In this document: positions 10,701 through 21,987 of the stretch, piece after piece
Numbering within the stretch: position 1 is the stretch's first letter
Layout of the letters: the number at the start of each line of letters is the position of its first letter
DNA from: Conchocele bisecta
Lineage: Eukaryota > Mollusca > Bivalvia > Lucinida > Thyasiridae
Length of the DNA: 64,000 bases
Reading direction: 5' to 3'
NCBI GenBank assembly: GCA_029237695.1
Contig: CM055269.1
Span: forward strand, 35,759,175-35,823,174
Notes under the pieces: model-generated
What the model was told of the DNA's origin: nothing
The model's input: the letters and a program-made list of their open reading frames with translations, nothing else
Database searches by the model: none
Translations under genes and position numbers: made by a program

Positions 10701-13700
10701 CAGAGATCCACAATCCTTCTATGTGACATCCCGCCTATACATGACGTGTTGCAAAGTTCCATAATCCTTCTATGTGACATCCCGCCTATACCTGACGTGT
10801 TGCAGAGTTCCATAATCCTTCTATATGACATCCCGCCTTTACCTGACGTGTTGCAAAGTTCCATAATCCTTCTATGTGACATCCCGCCTATACCTGACGT
10901 GTTGCAAAGTTCCATAACCCTTCTATATCACATCCCGCCTATACCTGACGTGTTGAAAAGTTCCATAATCCTTCTATATCACATCCCGCCTATACCTGAC
11001 GTGTTGCAAAGTTCCATAATCCTTCTATACAAAGTTCCAGGAATCCTACTATGTGACATATCGCCTATCCCTGGCATATTACAGAGTTCCAGGAAGCGTT
11101 CACCCTGTTCGACAAGGACGGCGACGGCACGATCTCCACCAAGGAGCTGGGAATCGTCATGAAGTCACTCGGCGAGCCGAAAACTGACGCGCAACTCGCC
11201 GAGATCGTAGCCGAGGTGGACAAGGACGGTCAGTGTATATGTGGCTGAGGCAGGAGAAAATGGGCTTATGGGACTTATGACCGGCGTAGCTCCTGATCAA
11301 ATAGCACACTCTTGATGACTGATAATGATCTACTGTCTGTTCCACTTTTTCTGCCGACGAACATTTGGCTATTTAAACACATTAAATCTAAAACATATTT
11401 AAATGTAAATATTTGTTTTTCATCAATAACCAAAAAAGTACCCTCCCCCAAAAAATACAGTAGATGAAATTCCATCAAATATTGATTTTATTGCGAAAAC
11501 ACGATGTTCCTATGGGAAGTTAACATGGGGGCTAAAATAAAAATAGTTTTTAAATTGTTTTTATTTGCAGACCAATTTTTAAAATCTAACTTGTTTTCTT
11601 AGTTACATCATTTCCAAACTATCTAACCATGTTTCGGAGTCAATTTTCATTATTTTTGTTCGTTGTTTGTTTACGTGCGCAAACGTCAGAAATTCGTGTT
11701 ACCAGGCAACGGCGTCATAGAGTGGGACGAGTACCTGGAGATGATGGCCAAGAAGTTCCAGTTCGTGGGATCGGAGGACCAGATCCGGGAGGCGTTCAAG
11801 GTGTTCGACAAGAAAAAGGTGGGCTATCTGACCATTGACGAGCTGAGGCACATCATGACCAACCTGGGCGAGAAACTCTCCGACGAAGAAGTGGACGAAA
11901 TGGTCAAGGAGGCAGACCTGGACGGGGATGGGCATGTAGACTATGGAGGTGCGAGGCGCAGATATGCCGTGTATATACATATGGAACGCCAAATCTAACA
12001 TAAACTCAAATAATGATTGCTAGCTCTGAATAATTAGAGCTAGCAATAACTATTTAGAGCTAGCATTAATTATTTGATTGTATATAGATTTAACGCCAAA
12101 TCTACATAAACTCAAATAATGATTGCTATCTCTAGCATTGAATATTTAGAGCTAGCTCCAAATGATTTAGAGAGCTCTTCAAATGATTTGGAGCTAGCTC
12201 TAAATATTTAATGCTAGCTGTAATTATTTACAGCTAGCATTAACTATTTGAGTGTATGTAGGTGTGGCGTTCCATAGAGACAGACTTGGAACAGTCGCGG
12301 GAATACTGGACGAGGCCTTCCGGCCTTCGTCCAGTATTCCCGCGACTTTTCCAACGTTATTGGCGTTAACACTAAGGTAATGACGTTGTAGCTCTACAGT
12401 GTTGTACCTGGCTGTTGTCTGGGGCAACAATGGGACGCGTTCAGTAGCCCATTTCATCAACATTGAAAAGTAGACTTTACTAGCAAAGTATACTTTGAGG
12501 GAGTAATCATTTATTTTTCCTGAAATGCATTATTTCATAGAGAACTAACAAATGCATATATTTCATGATTAAAAGTATGCAGAATTATTATACTGAATTT
12601 ATTACATTATCACAGCCAAATTGGCTGTGATAATGTAATAAATTCAGTATAATAAAAATTAATAAATTTATCATAAAATTGAAAATTTCTCCCTCAAAGT
12701 ATACTTTGCTACTAAAGTATACTTTGCAATGTTGATGAACGTTCTTAGCGTTAACACTAAGGTAAGGACGTTGTAGCTCTACAGTGTTGTACCTGGTGCT
12801 TGTTGGTGGGGAGGGGCAACAATGAGACGCGTTCAGAGTTCGGCCCCTATTACACAACCACCTGCGCTAATATTGTCATAATTTGAATTAATTTTTATTT
12901 AAAAATACTTTAATATTGTACCTGATATCAAGCAGCTTGATTGGCTGAGACTGAGCTGTAGCACAGCTCCGGCTCAGCCAATCAAAATGCTTGCTTGCGA
13001 GTTGAGATTGCCAATAGATGTTCAGAAACGTTGACATCTTGGCAAGATTACCGCAGGCAGTTGTGTATATTAAAATGATAGAGAGATCATGCTATTGTAA
13101 AGTCTATGGAAATCTAATAAAAAAAAAACTACTCATAAACCGTTAGCTACGTACACCAATAAGCAATATATATGTGTTCAAAAAGTCTGTGTACAGATAC
13201 TGCCAACAAAGAAATGACACTATATGCTGTAGTTAGAAAATAATAACCACATGTTGGTATATACATGTATAATTTGGCTTCTACACACATGTGCAGAGAC
13301 GTAAATATACATGTTTTACATCAAAATTGGTCAATTACATGTATTTGCATATTACAGGCATGTGTGCATTTTCAATGGTAGCAGTATCTGCATAAAGACT
13401 GAAGATTACATTCATGTGGTTTAGTTATGTCAGTCGCTATTGTTTTATTAGTATGTTTTTATTAGATTTCCATTGACTAAACATTCAGCCGCTATATTTA
13501 GAACTGATTTTACGCCTTGTTGTCATCAGTTCAGGAGACGCAAAGCATATAATTACCGCCAACACACGCGCTCACTTCGTGCCACACTGCCAATCACATG
13601 CTAGTATAGCGATTCGAAATCACGTATAGGGGCGGAGCTTCGCGACTGGGCTGGTAAACAATAAAGTACGTTATAGTTCACATATTGAATTTTTAATAAA

Positions 13701-16700
13701 TAAATTTCGTAGCGCGCTAACGCTCGCTACGAAATTAATTTATTAAAAAGTCAATATATGTACTATAACTATTACATATGAGTGTGTGTAGATCCATGTG
13801 TGATGCGCAGATGCGTGAAATGGGGTTCATTGTAAATAGCTTGGCAAGTACACTCCCGTAGCATGGATATACGTATATACAATGCTAGAAGTATAATCAA
13901 AGGACTGAAAGTCCAGAAATTCTGCGCAGTACGTGTGTGTGGATAAGCAATATGCTAAAAATTGGTTTGCATTCATTTTGATTGGGTCATAGAAGGGATC
14001 CAATCAATCAATCTAGCCTTCTGCTGAGTAGGACATCCTTACCATATGGTCGACCTACATGGTTCGGCCCTCTTGTACCATTTTGGCAAATGCAATGCTC
14101 GCCGATGATGAAAGCATACTCCTGAGGATAGGAACATAATCCTTGCATATACAGAAATTCTTAATGGGGCATAACAGGATTTAACTCTCAAGTACCAGGG
14201 GGCCGAAATGGTTGGTAACATGAGGGCCAAACCATGTAAGTGGGCATTCCGACAAGATGAATACCGATCGCTAAATTACCCTTCGCTACTCCCTCCTACC
14301 TCCCCCTCAAAAATAAGAGAACAAATGTTTATTGCTGGTAACAAAGGCATATATTCAAATATGGTTTATATAATAGTGTAAATAGTCATTTTAGGTGTTG
14401 GAGTATCTATCCTGTTGTAACATGTTGCGCATATTAGCTCGCAAGTACCAGGGGGGCTGAAATGGTTGGTACATGAGGGCCAAACCATGTAAGTCAGCAT
14501 TCCATTAAGGATGATGGATTGATTATTGGTGTTTAACGGCCTATCAACAGCCAGGGTCATGTAAGGCCGGGCCAACAGGATGGAGTGTCCTGAATTCAAC
14601 CTGTAAAAAAAGTAAGGGAAATTCCCAAAATCAGAGCTCAATATTTACATAAACTATATATTCTGCCCTGAAATTAGAGTGCTGTGGATTGATTGATTGA
14701 TTGATTATTGGTGTTTAACGGCCTATCAACAGCCAGGGTCATGTAAAGGCCGGGCCAACAGGATGGACTATCCTGTATTCAACCTGTATAAAATGAGGGA
14801 AATTCCCAAAATCACAGCTCAATATTCACATAAACTATATATATTCAGCCCTGAAATTAGAATCTCCTGGCCTGGTGCCAGATCCATGCTGCACCAGAAT
14901 CACTTAAGTCTTAGCTCACCCCAAAAGCAATATGATTAGCTTTTAATGCTATTACTTTCTTAATGGGGCATAACAGGATTTAGCTCTCAAGTACCAGGGG
15001 GCCAAGTTAGTACATGATGGCCAAACTATGTACGTTGGCACTCCATAAGGATGAACACCAATCGTTAAATTACCCTTCGCTACTCCCTCTACATGTACCT
15101 CCCATGCAGTCTTGTTGAATGCACAGGAATGTTGGGGGGGGGGGGGTGGGGTGGTGGTTGGGGAAGTTCTTCTCTGAAACCAGATCTGCAGTGGAAAAAA
15201 AAGAGTAAATAATATCAATAATTGGACAATATTCACGCAAACCATGGAAATGAATTGTTAATTATTTAAATAATATGTGACCATGTTTAACCACAGGTGC
15301 CAGACAATTTTATTAATGTACGTATATGTTTATAGTAGTATATGAATAAGGTAGACAGCGAGAATCCATTCACTAAACACGAACAGAAACAAAAAACAAC
15401 AACACGCAGAGTGATTTCTCTTGGAAGAGTCGTCTAGGGGAAATCACTCTGCGTGTTGTATATGGGATTCCCCCCTTGCCTATTTCCTTTTTTGATTTCA
15501 CTGAACAGTTTCACTTTTACACTAGTCTGTGTAGTATAATATCTGTGCCACAAATTTCTTGTTACGATATGCACCGCGATTGTAGTTCCCAATCAAACTC
15601 GCGATGTATCCTGTAGATGAACTCAGTAGCTGTGTTCTATTTATATCATAATTTCAGTCTCGATTCCAGGCAGGCTACCAGATAATGTTTTCTTGGTATG
15701 AATTAAATAAAATAGCTTCCACCACGCTGATTATTAAAAAAATATTGTGCAATAGAAGATGAGATAACTTATTTATAATATAACAATAAATGTGGATATA
15801 TTATCACAATAGAACCGATACAAATCTTACATATTCTTTGTGTTTATGGAATGGGTCGGCATAAAATGGCGGTCGGAAAATACTATACGGAGACATGCGG
15901 TTGTATCATTGCGCGTGAAAAAAAAAATTCTTCAAATGAATACATGCCAGTTTATATTATATTATATCAGATAAACATTTTCTAATATAAATGTCGTGCA
16001 GAAAAAATAACAACACATGTATTACACGACACAATACAAATTATGTTAGCTCATATCAGAACTATTTTTCATGGCGTATATAGCGACGTATGTGTATCGG
16101 TCAGCATAACCCGCGAAAAGATATTATTATGCAACACGACAGTTAATATTTGATAAAATAAGAAAGTTTTTTGAGAAATTATATAACTGTAGCGAAAAAA
16201 AATGTAGCTGGCGAAAAAATATGAGTGAAACGTTCATAATGCACCGTTCACATTCGCATTCTTTAACATGGCGTAGGTAAAATTATGAACGTGCGTTGGC
16301 TGCTAAAAAAATCACTACGCGATCCTGCGAGACCTGGAAAATCCATTAAACAAACCTAAATTCAACCCACAGGGGCTTGAATAAAAAGGTAATTCACGAC
16401 TGAATGGTATATCGTGGAGACCCTAACCATGCTGTCCGGATACATATATTGATTTATGTCTACACTGGTTACAAACGGTATGTGACACATTTGTGTGTAT
16501 TCAAATATACTGATCCAGGCCCGTAGCCAGACCTGTTTGAAGGGGGAGGGATTCGTTTCGAAGGCCCAATGGGCCTGAGGTATATAGGGGGGTCTAACAA
16601 GGTGGACCTCGATGCTAAAAAAGTGTACTTCGAGGCTGGGCGGGGGGATCGACGACCGCTCCGACCCCCCTGGCTACGGGCCTGTGCTCTACAACATGTT

Positions 16701-17760
16701 GATTGCAGGCCCGTACGCAGGAATTAATTTAGTGGGTGCGTTATCGACGGCGCGAAGGGCCAAAAGTATTTGTTTGCACATGCACGGACAGATCTCGGCA
16801 GATTAACCCTTTCACCCCTAGGTAACGGGAATGGATTTTGATATGTTTTATGTGTTTCATATGCTTGATTGCAACCAATCCAATCATCACACAAAGATTT
16901 TCAGACCAGTCCATTTATGAACATGGGGTGTTTTTGCTCTCAAAATTATGAAAATTACTTGCAAAAAGTGCAGATCCTGATGAGACGGCTCGTCACGAGC
17001 CGGCTCATCTGGATCTGCACTTTTTGCATAAACCGATATAGCGGGATTTTGTGCCAATACCATAATACATGCCTGTGCTGTTGAAGGGGTTAAGGGGTCG
17101 AGGTCACACACCCTCTGCGTACGGGCTTGGGTTGGGATAGAGCTCAGTCTCGGCGAATCAAACAAATGAAATAGAATACAGTTAACAAAATTACAATCAC
17201 GGATCTTGGTTAGTTTTAATGTTTAGATACCCACAAACGTGCACGTATAGCACCGACACAATGCCTTTATATAAAAGTTACATACCCTCAGTAGGCACAA
17301 ACTGTTCTTTATAGGAATTAAATATTATATGTGTATAATTGTGTCACTATTCCACCAGTTCTAATAACTACGAGTGTCCGCTTATACAGACATAATAATT
17401 TAGTAATATTTATTTTACTGATAGTGACGCGCGGTGGTATCAGGCTATTTTCATATGCAAATGAGGCATGGTATTTTTTAGTTATTTATACTAATTAAAT
17501 GCTAATTATATAGTATGATCATTGTACATCAAAAAAGCAAATACAGGGAATAAATAATAATGTCGGTTAACATTTTAAGGAAACACAGTTAGTGCCCTGA
17601 TATCAGTGTAGACATTTACGTCTGATATAAAATGTATAATAATGCCAATCAATACGAGGGATAATGGTGAATGAATGTTTATTTTCCGAACCCTGTAATC
17701 TGATCCTACTCTTTTCTATTGATATTTACAGAATTTACTAAGATGCTGGCTACAAAATAA
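7700..17760 (+). CDS. Calmodulin-like EF-hand gene 1, complete (5 exons)
   Basis: Likely cytosolic Ca2+ sensor of the calmodulin/troponin C family. Exons are 7700-7765, 9040-9070, 11085-11228, 11706-11948 and 17732-17760. All junctions are GT/AG, intron phases are 0,1,1,1, and the joined frame is open (171 codons with stop; calmodulin has 149 residues). After a Lys/Pro-rich leader, the [16 protein letters not shown] segment matches the calmodulin N-terminus. EF1 ([12 protein letters not shown]) and EF2 ([12 protein letters not shown]) are canonical. EF3 ([12 protein letters not shown]) lacks acidic residues at loop positions 3 and 5 and probably does not bind Ca2+. EF4 ([12 protein letters not shown]) is intact, and the protein ends in EFTKMLATK. 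The intron after the Met-encoding exon and the 31-nt second exon match the animal calmodulin gene plan. Least certain are the first exon and its donor. It could also be called troponin C-like. Confidence 0.85.
8134..8660. mobile_element. Palindromic MITE family C (right arm mirror)
   Basis: Counterpart of 6128-6647 with scattered small indels. Confidence 0.85.
9040..9070 (+). CDS. EF-hand gene 1 exon 2 (calmodulin N-terminal helix)
   Basis: This 31-nt exon lies between a tttcag acceptor and a gtacgg donor. It encodes [10 protein letters not shown] plus one base of the next codon, like ADQLTEEQIA|E in calmodulin. Only phase-0 entry gives this frame. Confidence 0.88.
9373..11080. repeat. 51-bp minisatellite, right copy
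   Basis: About 33 units of the same 51-bp repeat, ending at the acceptor of exon 3 (11084/11085). The last units grade into the acceptor itself: they share the cctat..cctg..ttrcag pattern and AGTTCC with the exon boundary. Confidence 0.96.
11085..11228 (+). CDS. EF-hand gene 1 exon 3 (EF1 and start of EF2)
   Basis: This 144-nt exon follows a tattacag acceptor and ends at a gtcagt donor. It encodes EFQEAFTLF, the canonical EF1 loop [12 protein letters not shown], the linker helix, and DKDG, which begins the EF2 loop. The minisatellite of intron 2 runs up to its acceptor. Confidence 0.93.
11706..11948 (+). CDS. EF-hand gene 1 exon 4 (EF2 end, EF3, EF4)
   Basis: This 243-nt exon lies between gttaccag and gtgcga. 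It completes EF2 ([13 protein letters not shown]), then encodes the central linker, the degenerate EF3 loop [12 protein letters not shown] and the canonical EF4 start [11 protein letters not shown]. Entry and exit are both phase 1. Confidence 0.93.
12448..12742. mobile_element. Palindromic MITE family A (mirror copy)
   Basis: Right-arm counterpart of 214-512 with the same hairpin centre. Confidence 0.83.
12958..14150. other. Intron 4 of EF-hand gene 1, no gene seen
   Basis: AT-rich sequence with one strong hairpin at 13690-13755 (aatttcgtagcgcgc / gcgagcgttagcg region). No exon or named element recognised. It is beyond the visible limit of the inverted duplication. Confidence 0.6.
14515..15115. 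mobile_element. Two adjacent SINE-like copies (ggtgtttaacggcc family)
   Basis: Cores at about 14528 and 14707 both read ggtgtttaacggcctatc. The second continues to the family's other end (gttaaattacccttcgctac) near 15080. A detached 3' part is also present at 14156-14308. Confidence 0.75.
15250..16515. other. Intron 4 of EF-hand gene 1, no gene seen
   Basis: A hairpin at about 15400-15460 (acacgcagagtgatttc with its inverse) is the only clear structure. The rest is AT-rich and unassigned. Confidence 0.6.
16516..16684. mobile_element. Small TIR element (caggcccgtagccag)
   Basis: 169 bp bounded by caggcccgtagccag and its inverse ctggctacgggcctg. Confidence 0.75.
16706..17129. mobile_element. 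Composite MITE (caggcccgtacgcagg ends) with nested hairpin MITE E
   Basis: Outer ends caggcccgtacgcagg and ctctgcgtacgggcttg enclose a complete family E element (16804-17093) with ttaaccctttca...tgaaggggttaa ends and a gccggctcatctgg hairpin. The same composite recurs at 29263-29634. Confidence 0.82.
17272..17690. mobile_element. MITE family C, 3'-truncated
   Basis: Starts near 'cataccctcagtaggcac' and runs through 'aaggaaacacag' and 'atggtgaatgaatg', then stops about 40 bp before the terminal exon of EF-hand gene 1. Confidence 0.8.
17732..17760 (+). CDS. EF-hand gene 1 exon 5 (C-terminus and stop)
   Basis: This 29-nt exon follows the acceptor tgatatttacag. With the G carried from exon 4 it reads EFTKMLATK and then TAA, closely matching calmodulin's EEFVQMMTAK end. 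Phase, position and sequence all fit. The preceding intron is 5.8 kb. Confidence 0.85.
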
Positions 17761-18496
17761 CGCAGAATACTCGCAGAATTACAGCGGTTACCATGACAAC
17801 CGTGGACGAATGGAGCACGTGACATTCAACAGATTCTCCGCGCCATACCAGTCACAGCTACAATGTTTGGGATTATAACATCACTCACAATTATCACATC
17901 ATTTGTTTATATTTGGGTCATAATAATACAGTTTATATTATATTTGTTTAGTATGAATATTTACTCTTTCGAATAATATCATGAGCACGGGAAGCGGAAT
18001 ATTTCTCCGGATATTATTGATACAATGTAGCTACATGTACATTCCATGACTGATGTTGATAAACTTCCATATTTGGATGTGGCATTAAGTTCAGTGAATG
18101 TTTTTCATATTTGTCTTTTTATGCCCCCCATCCGAACGTAACTCCCGTTTACTCCCGTACCGTCCGGACGGTACGGGAGTAGATTGCAAGAGTTACCGTT
18201 CGCAATTAAGTGTTTGAACTGTGTGTCCGTCCATCCGTATGTGCGTCCGTGCGTCCGTCCTTGGCTCAGATGATTGAGAATTTGTCCGGAGATTTCAATT
18301 CTGACAAAATTTGTATATCTCAAGAAGGATTAGGTTAATATTTCAATTCAGTATTCGAGTGCACAATTGCCCTATATTCATGCATCTCTTTATATGACAC
18401 TAACATATTGACCTTTTCAACTTTGCTTAAACTCTTAGAAGTATAAGCATTCTGTAATACTTCAGTACATCATAGATGTGTACAAATAGACATCTG
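17761..18496. other. 3' flank of EF-hand gene 1
   Basis: Probable 3'UTR and intergenic DNA. Contains a hairpin (ctcccgtaccgtccgg, 18145-18180) followed by (gtcc)n-like repeats. No clear AATAAA was found close to the stop. Confidence 0.55.
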
Positions 18497-18737
18497 GGGG
18501 CCGTTTCACTAAACTTCGTACGACTAAAATGTTCGTAAGTGCAAAATTATTATAGTCTGTAACTTTCACATTAACAATGTTTTCTTGTAACCAATTATTG
18601 AATTTAAATTTATTGAGCATAGGCTGCATATGCAGCTATGCTCAATAAATGTAAATCCATTAATTGAAATTTCCAGACGATTCTAGATTTGCACTTACGA
18701 ACATTTTAGTCGTACGGAGTTTAGTGAAACGGGCCCC
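18497..18737. mobile_element. Palindromic MITE family B
   Basis: About 240 bp with ends ggggccgtttcactaaac and gtttagtgaaacgggcccc. Inner arms are acgaacattttagtcgtac, with a central hairpin around gcataggctgcatatgcagc. Confidence 0.88.
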
Positions 18738-18943
18738 AGTCTCGGCGAATCAAACATCCGAAATCGAATGCACGTTTCAAAATATGTTGCAATCACGGAT
18801 CTTGTTGGTTTTGAATTGTTATACATATCTTCACAAACTTGCACGTATATCCCCACTAAACTTTCACTGAAGTTCGTACGACTAAATTGTTCGCAAGTGC
18901 AAATTTAGGATCGTCTAGAAATTTTAATTGATGTATTTACATT

Positions 18944-19469
18944 GTTTAGCATAGGCTGCATATGAATTGGACGGTTAAATACTAATTGCCTTATTTCTTA
19001 ATGTGAATCAATTATGATTATTATAGACACATTCATCATTATCATAGTTTATGCCCAGATAAATCCAGTATTATGGGATTGTATGATTTATTTTGTCGCT
19101 CAGTATATACGTTAAAGAATGAGAACATAACGTTCTTTACATGTGCTAATTTTGTCAGCTTAACATTTATTATATACCTACAATGTATTTCTGTTTGATA
19201 ATACACGTTTAGCATAGGCTGCATATGAATTGGACGGTTAAATACTAATTGCCTTATTTCTTAATGTGAATCAATTATGATTATTATAGACACATTCATC
19301 ATTATCATAGTTTATGCCCAGATAAATCCAGTATTATGGGATTGTATGATTTATTTTGTCGCTCAGTATATACGTTAAAGAATGAGAACATAACGTTCTT
19401 TACATGTGCTAATTTTGTCAGCTTAACATTTATTATATACCTACAATGTATTTCTGTTTGATAATACAC
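18944..19469. repeat. Tandem duplication of a 263-bp unit
   Basis: 18944-19206 and 19207-19469 appear identical base for base (both begin gtttagcataggctgcat). The first overlaps the end of a family B fragment. Confidence 0.9.
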
Positions 19470-19847
19470 GTTGGAAAACTCGATTGAACATAACCTTGAG
19501 TTAATGGCCTTTACTGTAATCATATATAGGGTTACATGAATGCCACAATAGCACAGATAATGGTTTGTTATAAATAAAACTGCACAAGGATAAATGCTTA
19601 CAATTTAATCATAAATGTTTTCAATTAACATGATTAACGCATTTAAATTGTCGGTACCTTTACATTAGTTTCGAAAACTATGTAGGTTTGGTACAGGAAG
19701 TACGTACGTTTGTCGACATTTACATCAGGATTTACAATGGTAACTACTTACTGTCTTGTCTGTATTGTTGTTGTTGTTCGTTGTTGTTATTTGTTGTGTT
19801 ACTTCCAATTGTACTGTCATTGAGATGATAATGTCAATTGTAGAAAT

Positions 19848-20880
19848 TGGATGGGAGATTTAGATTTTGTATATTATTCACTCAAATGATATACGTTTAT
19901 ATGGAGAAAAGTAGGTTAATGCTGTGAATGAACAAATATCTGGCAAGGCTTAGGAAACGGGATGGCCGAGGCGCCTCCTCGGCCATCCCGTTTCCGTGCC
20001 GTGCCAGATATTGTTATCCCATTCACGGCACTAACCTACTATTATAATATCCCGTCAACACCTACAAATAGCTTTAAAATGCAAAACAAAAACCAGCCGC
20101 ATCCTCAAAATCGGAGAATCGACTAGTTTGACAACCGCACATATTCATACGCGGTGATTAGGTAGTATTGATAGGATATCAAACAGGTTTCACGGCACCG
20201 TGTTTCACGGCACATACGCACGGTTTTGACGGGATGCAAATGAAAATACAACGGAGAAGCCAGCCTGAAGCCACAGTATTGACTTATTAAATACACTGGG
20301 CTACAGCTATGCATAGAAATGGATGGTACAGAATAGTAAAACCTACAATGTAACTATTTCTCCCAATCTGATTAGGAAAAAAATAGATTAATTGTAGATT
20401 TGTATCGTATTTGTCAATCAAACTGTACCTATAAGTCGCCTGGATAAAGACATGTCCATATTACTGAAAAATAACTACCGTTTGCAACCCTAATTATGTT
20501 TCAGTATTATTAACATGTTTTGCAATCGTTGGTTACTAATTTATTTTCACGTGCGTATTATATGGAAAGGTATTTCTATGTGGTAGAGTATGATAATTTT
20601 CTCGCAACAAAAAAATAAAGAAATGTTCACATTTTTCTCTTATTGGTAGCAACACTGATCCATCCAGCACTTGGTTATATGTTGTCGTTTCTAGACCAAT
20701 CCGTTACGTTAATTCAAATGAACCATACGACATACCACACAGTCGTGTGTGTCCTTTCCTCAAATTACACCGTGACTTGAAGGGATCAATGGATGAAGGA
20801 GGCTAACGTCCTTAGTTGTCTCCTTTTCCCACTGACCCCTTCAATTATGCTTGCGTCGTCTACCATGTAATTATGTTCTA
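19848..20880. repeat. Duplicated block 3' of EF-hand gene 1
   Basis: Colinear with 34324-36110. Shared landmarks are ggatgggagattta, atagaaatggatggtacaga, cctataagtcgcct, tttgcaaccctaattatg, tccatccagcacttggttat and ttttcccactgacccctt. It contains its own hairpin insertion (19945-20035, aaacgggatggccgagg). Confidence 0.82.
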
Positions 20881-21326
20881 GTGTGATAGTCAGTATGATA
20901 TGTATGCCCTTGCTAACCTGTGATTAAGGGGCGTTATATCGTTTACAAACATGCTCGCTTTGAAATAACTAGAGTTTTGGAACAACTGTCCAGATATGTT
21001 TCCCATCCACAATTGGTAACTCTTGGTTACCTATATTTAGAGTTATCTCCCATGTCAGAATACGTTACTGGCGTACAGTTAGTTCCGTTTAGTTTCGGAT
21101 TGAGTATATGTATGCTGTATGTATGCTGTAACGATATTGAACAAAACAGAACGGAACAGAACATATCTTTATTTTTAAGATCTCAGACCGCAACATGCAT
21201 GACCGTAAGCATGGCAAAAAGGCGACAATGTGTCTGATATAATTCAAATATGGCATGCATTGCGAATCATGTTATTCATATTTTGTTGTATTAAGGTATA
21301 ATCATGGTAATGACAGAAATAAGCAC
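20881..21326. other. Intergenic, no supported gene
   Basis: An open frame of about 105 codons (20920-21237) has no recognisable domain or splice context. Short 'acagaacggaac' repeats near 21150. Confidence 0.55.
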
Positions 21327-21987
21327 ATATACTGAAAGGATAAAGAAACGCAGGGTAAACATTTGTGGTGATTTAAAGTGATGTGTTTGCTGTTATATAC
21401 AATATTTTATATGAGTATTAAAAAAACATCTTTAGTCAACACATTACCAAAATTGCATTAGGTTTTGACCGATAAATCATTAGTAATTGGATCACAATTG
21501 ACGGTACCCCCCAATATCGCACAGTGAAATCCACTGATTTGTCAGTATTTCGTATGCCCCCTTCGCGCATCTGTCACAGCCCTGATTCTCTTGTGCATGG
21601 AATTCATCAGTGCATTTATCCTTCTTATTGGGATATTGTTTCACTCTTCCAACAATGCAATCCTTAGTTGGTCGAGATTAGAAGGGGTATTCTGACACAC
21701 CCCTTATCCTCCTGTCAAGTTCGTCCCACAGATCGGGACTGTACGCTGGCCAGTCGAGTGGGTTATTAATGTTATGGTCAGCGAGAAAGTCTTGACAAAC
21801 TCTGGCTACATGGGGCCGGGCATTATCATGCTGGAAAATTAGTTGACGCTGTTGCACAAATGGAACAACAACCGGGCGGAGGATTTCATCCCTGTATCTT
21901 ACGGCGGTTAAATTTCCGGCTACCACAATCAACGGTGACTTTACCCCATGAGATATCCCCATGCGTTTCTTTATCCTTTCAGTATAT
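21327..21987 (-). mobile_element. Tc1-like element, internally deleted
   Basis: 26-bp perfect inverted ends (atatactgaaaggataaaga and on) at 21327-21352 and 21962-21987, with TA-rich flanks. It encloses a C-terminal transposase fragment on the minus strand (21678-21962) with FQHDNARPH and SPDLWDELDRR. Confidence 0.85.
21678..21962 (-). pseudogene. Tc1/mariner transposase fragment
   Basis: Cut-and-paste transposase remnant of about 94 residues covering the middle of the DDE domain: GNLTAVRYRDEILRPVV, QHDNARPH with the second catalytic Asp, then YSPDL joined directly to WDELDRR. The usual SPIEHL-type segment carrying the third catalytic acid is missing as an in-frame deletion. The N-terminal DNA-binding region is absent and the inverted end touches the fragment. 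Non-functional. Confidence 0.88.

Larger units (their letters stand above)
7638..12957. repeat. Right arm of large inverted duplication
   Basis: Inverted partner of 1-7137. It contains exons 1-4 of EF-hand gene 1, the 51-bp minisatellite, and mirror copies of the palindromic MITEs. It may continue rightward past 12957, since the matching left part is outside the window. Confidence 0.93.

Noticed and set aside
10110..11162. 350-codon frame on the plus strand running from the minisatellite into the EF1 exon region
   Set aside because: Repeat-derived, and it enters the exon in the wrong frame; the true exon starts at 11085 with phase 1.
20920..21237. 105-codon plus-strand frame
   Set aside because: No recognisable domain, AT-driven composition, and it ends in simple acagaacgg repeats.
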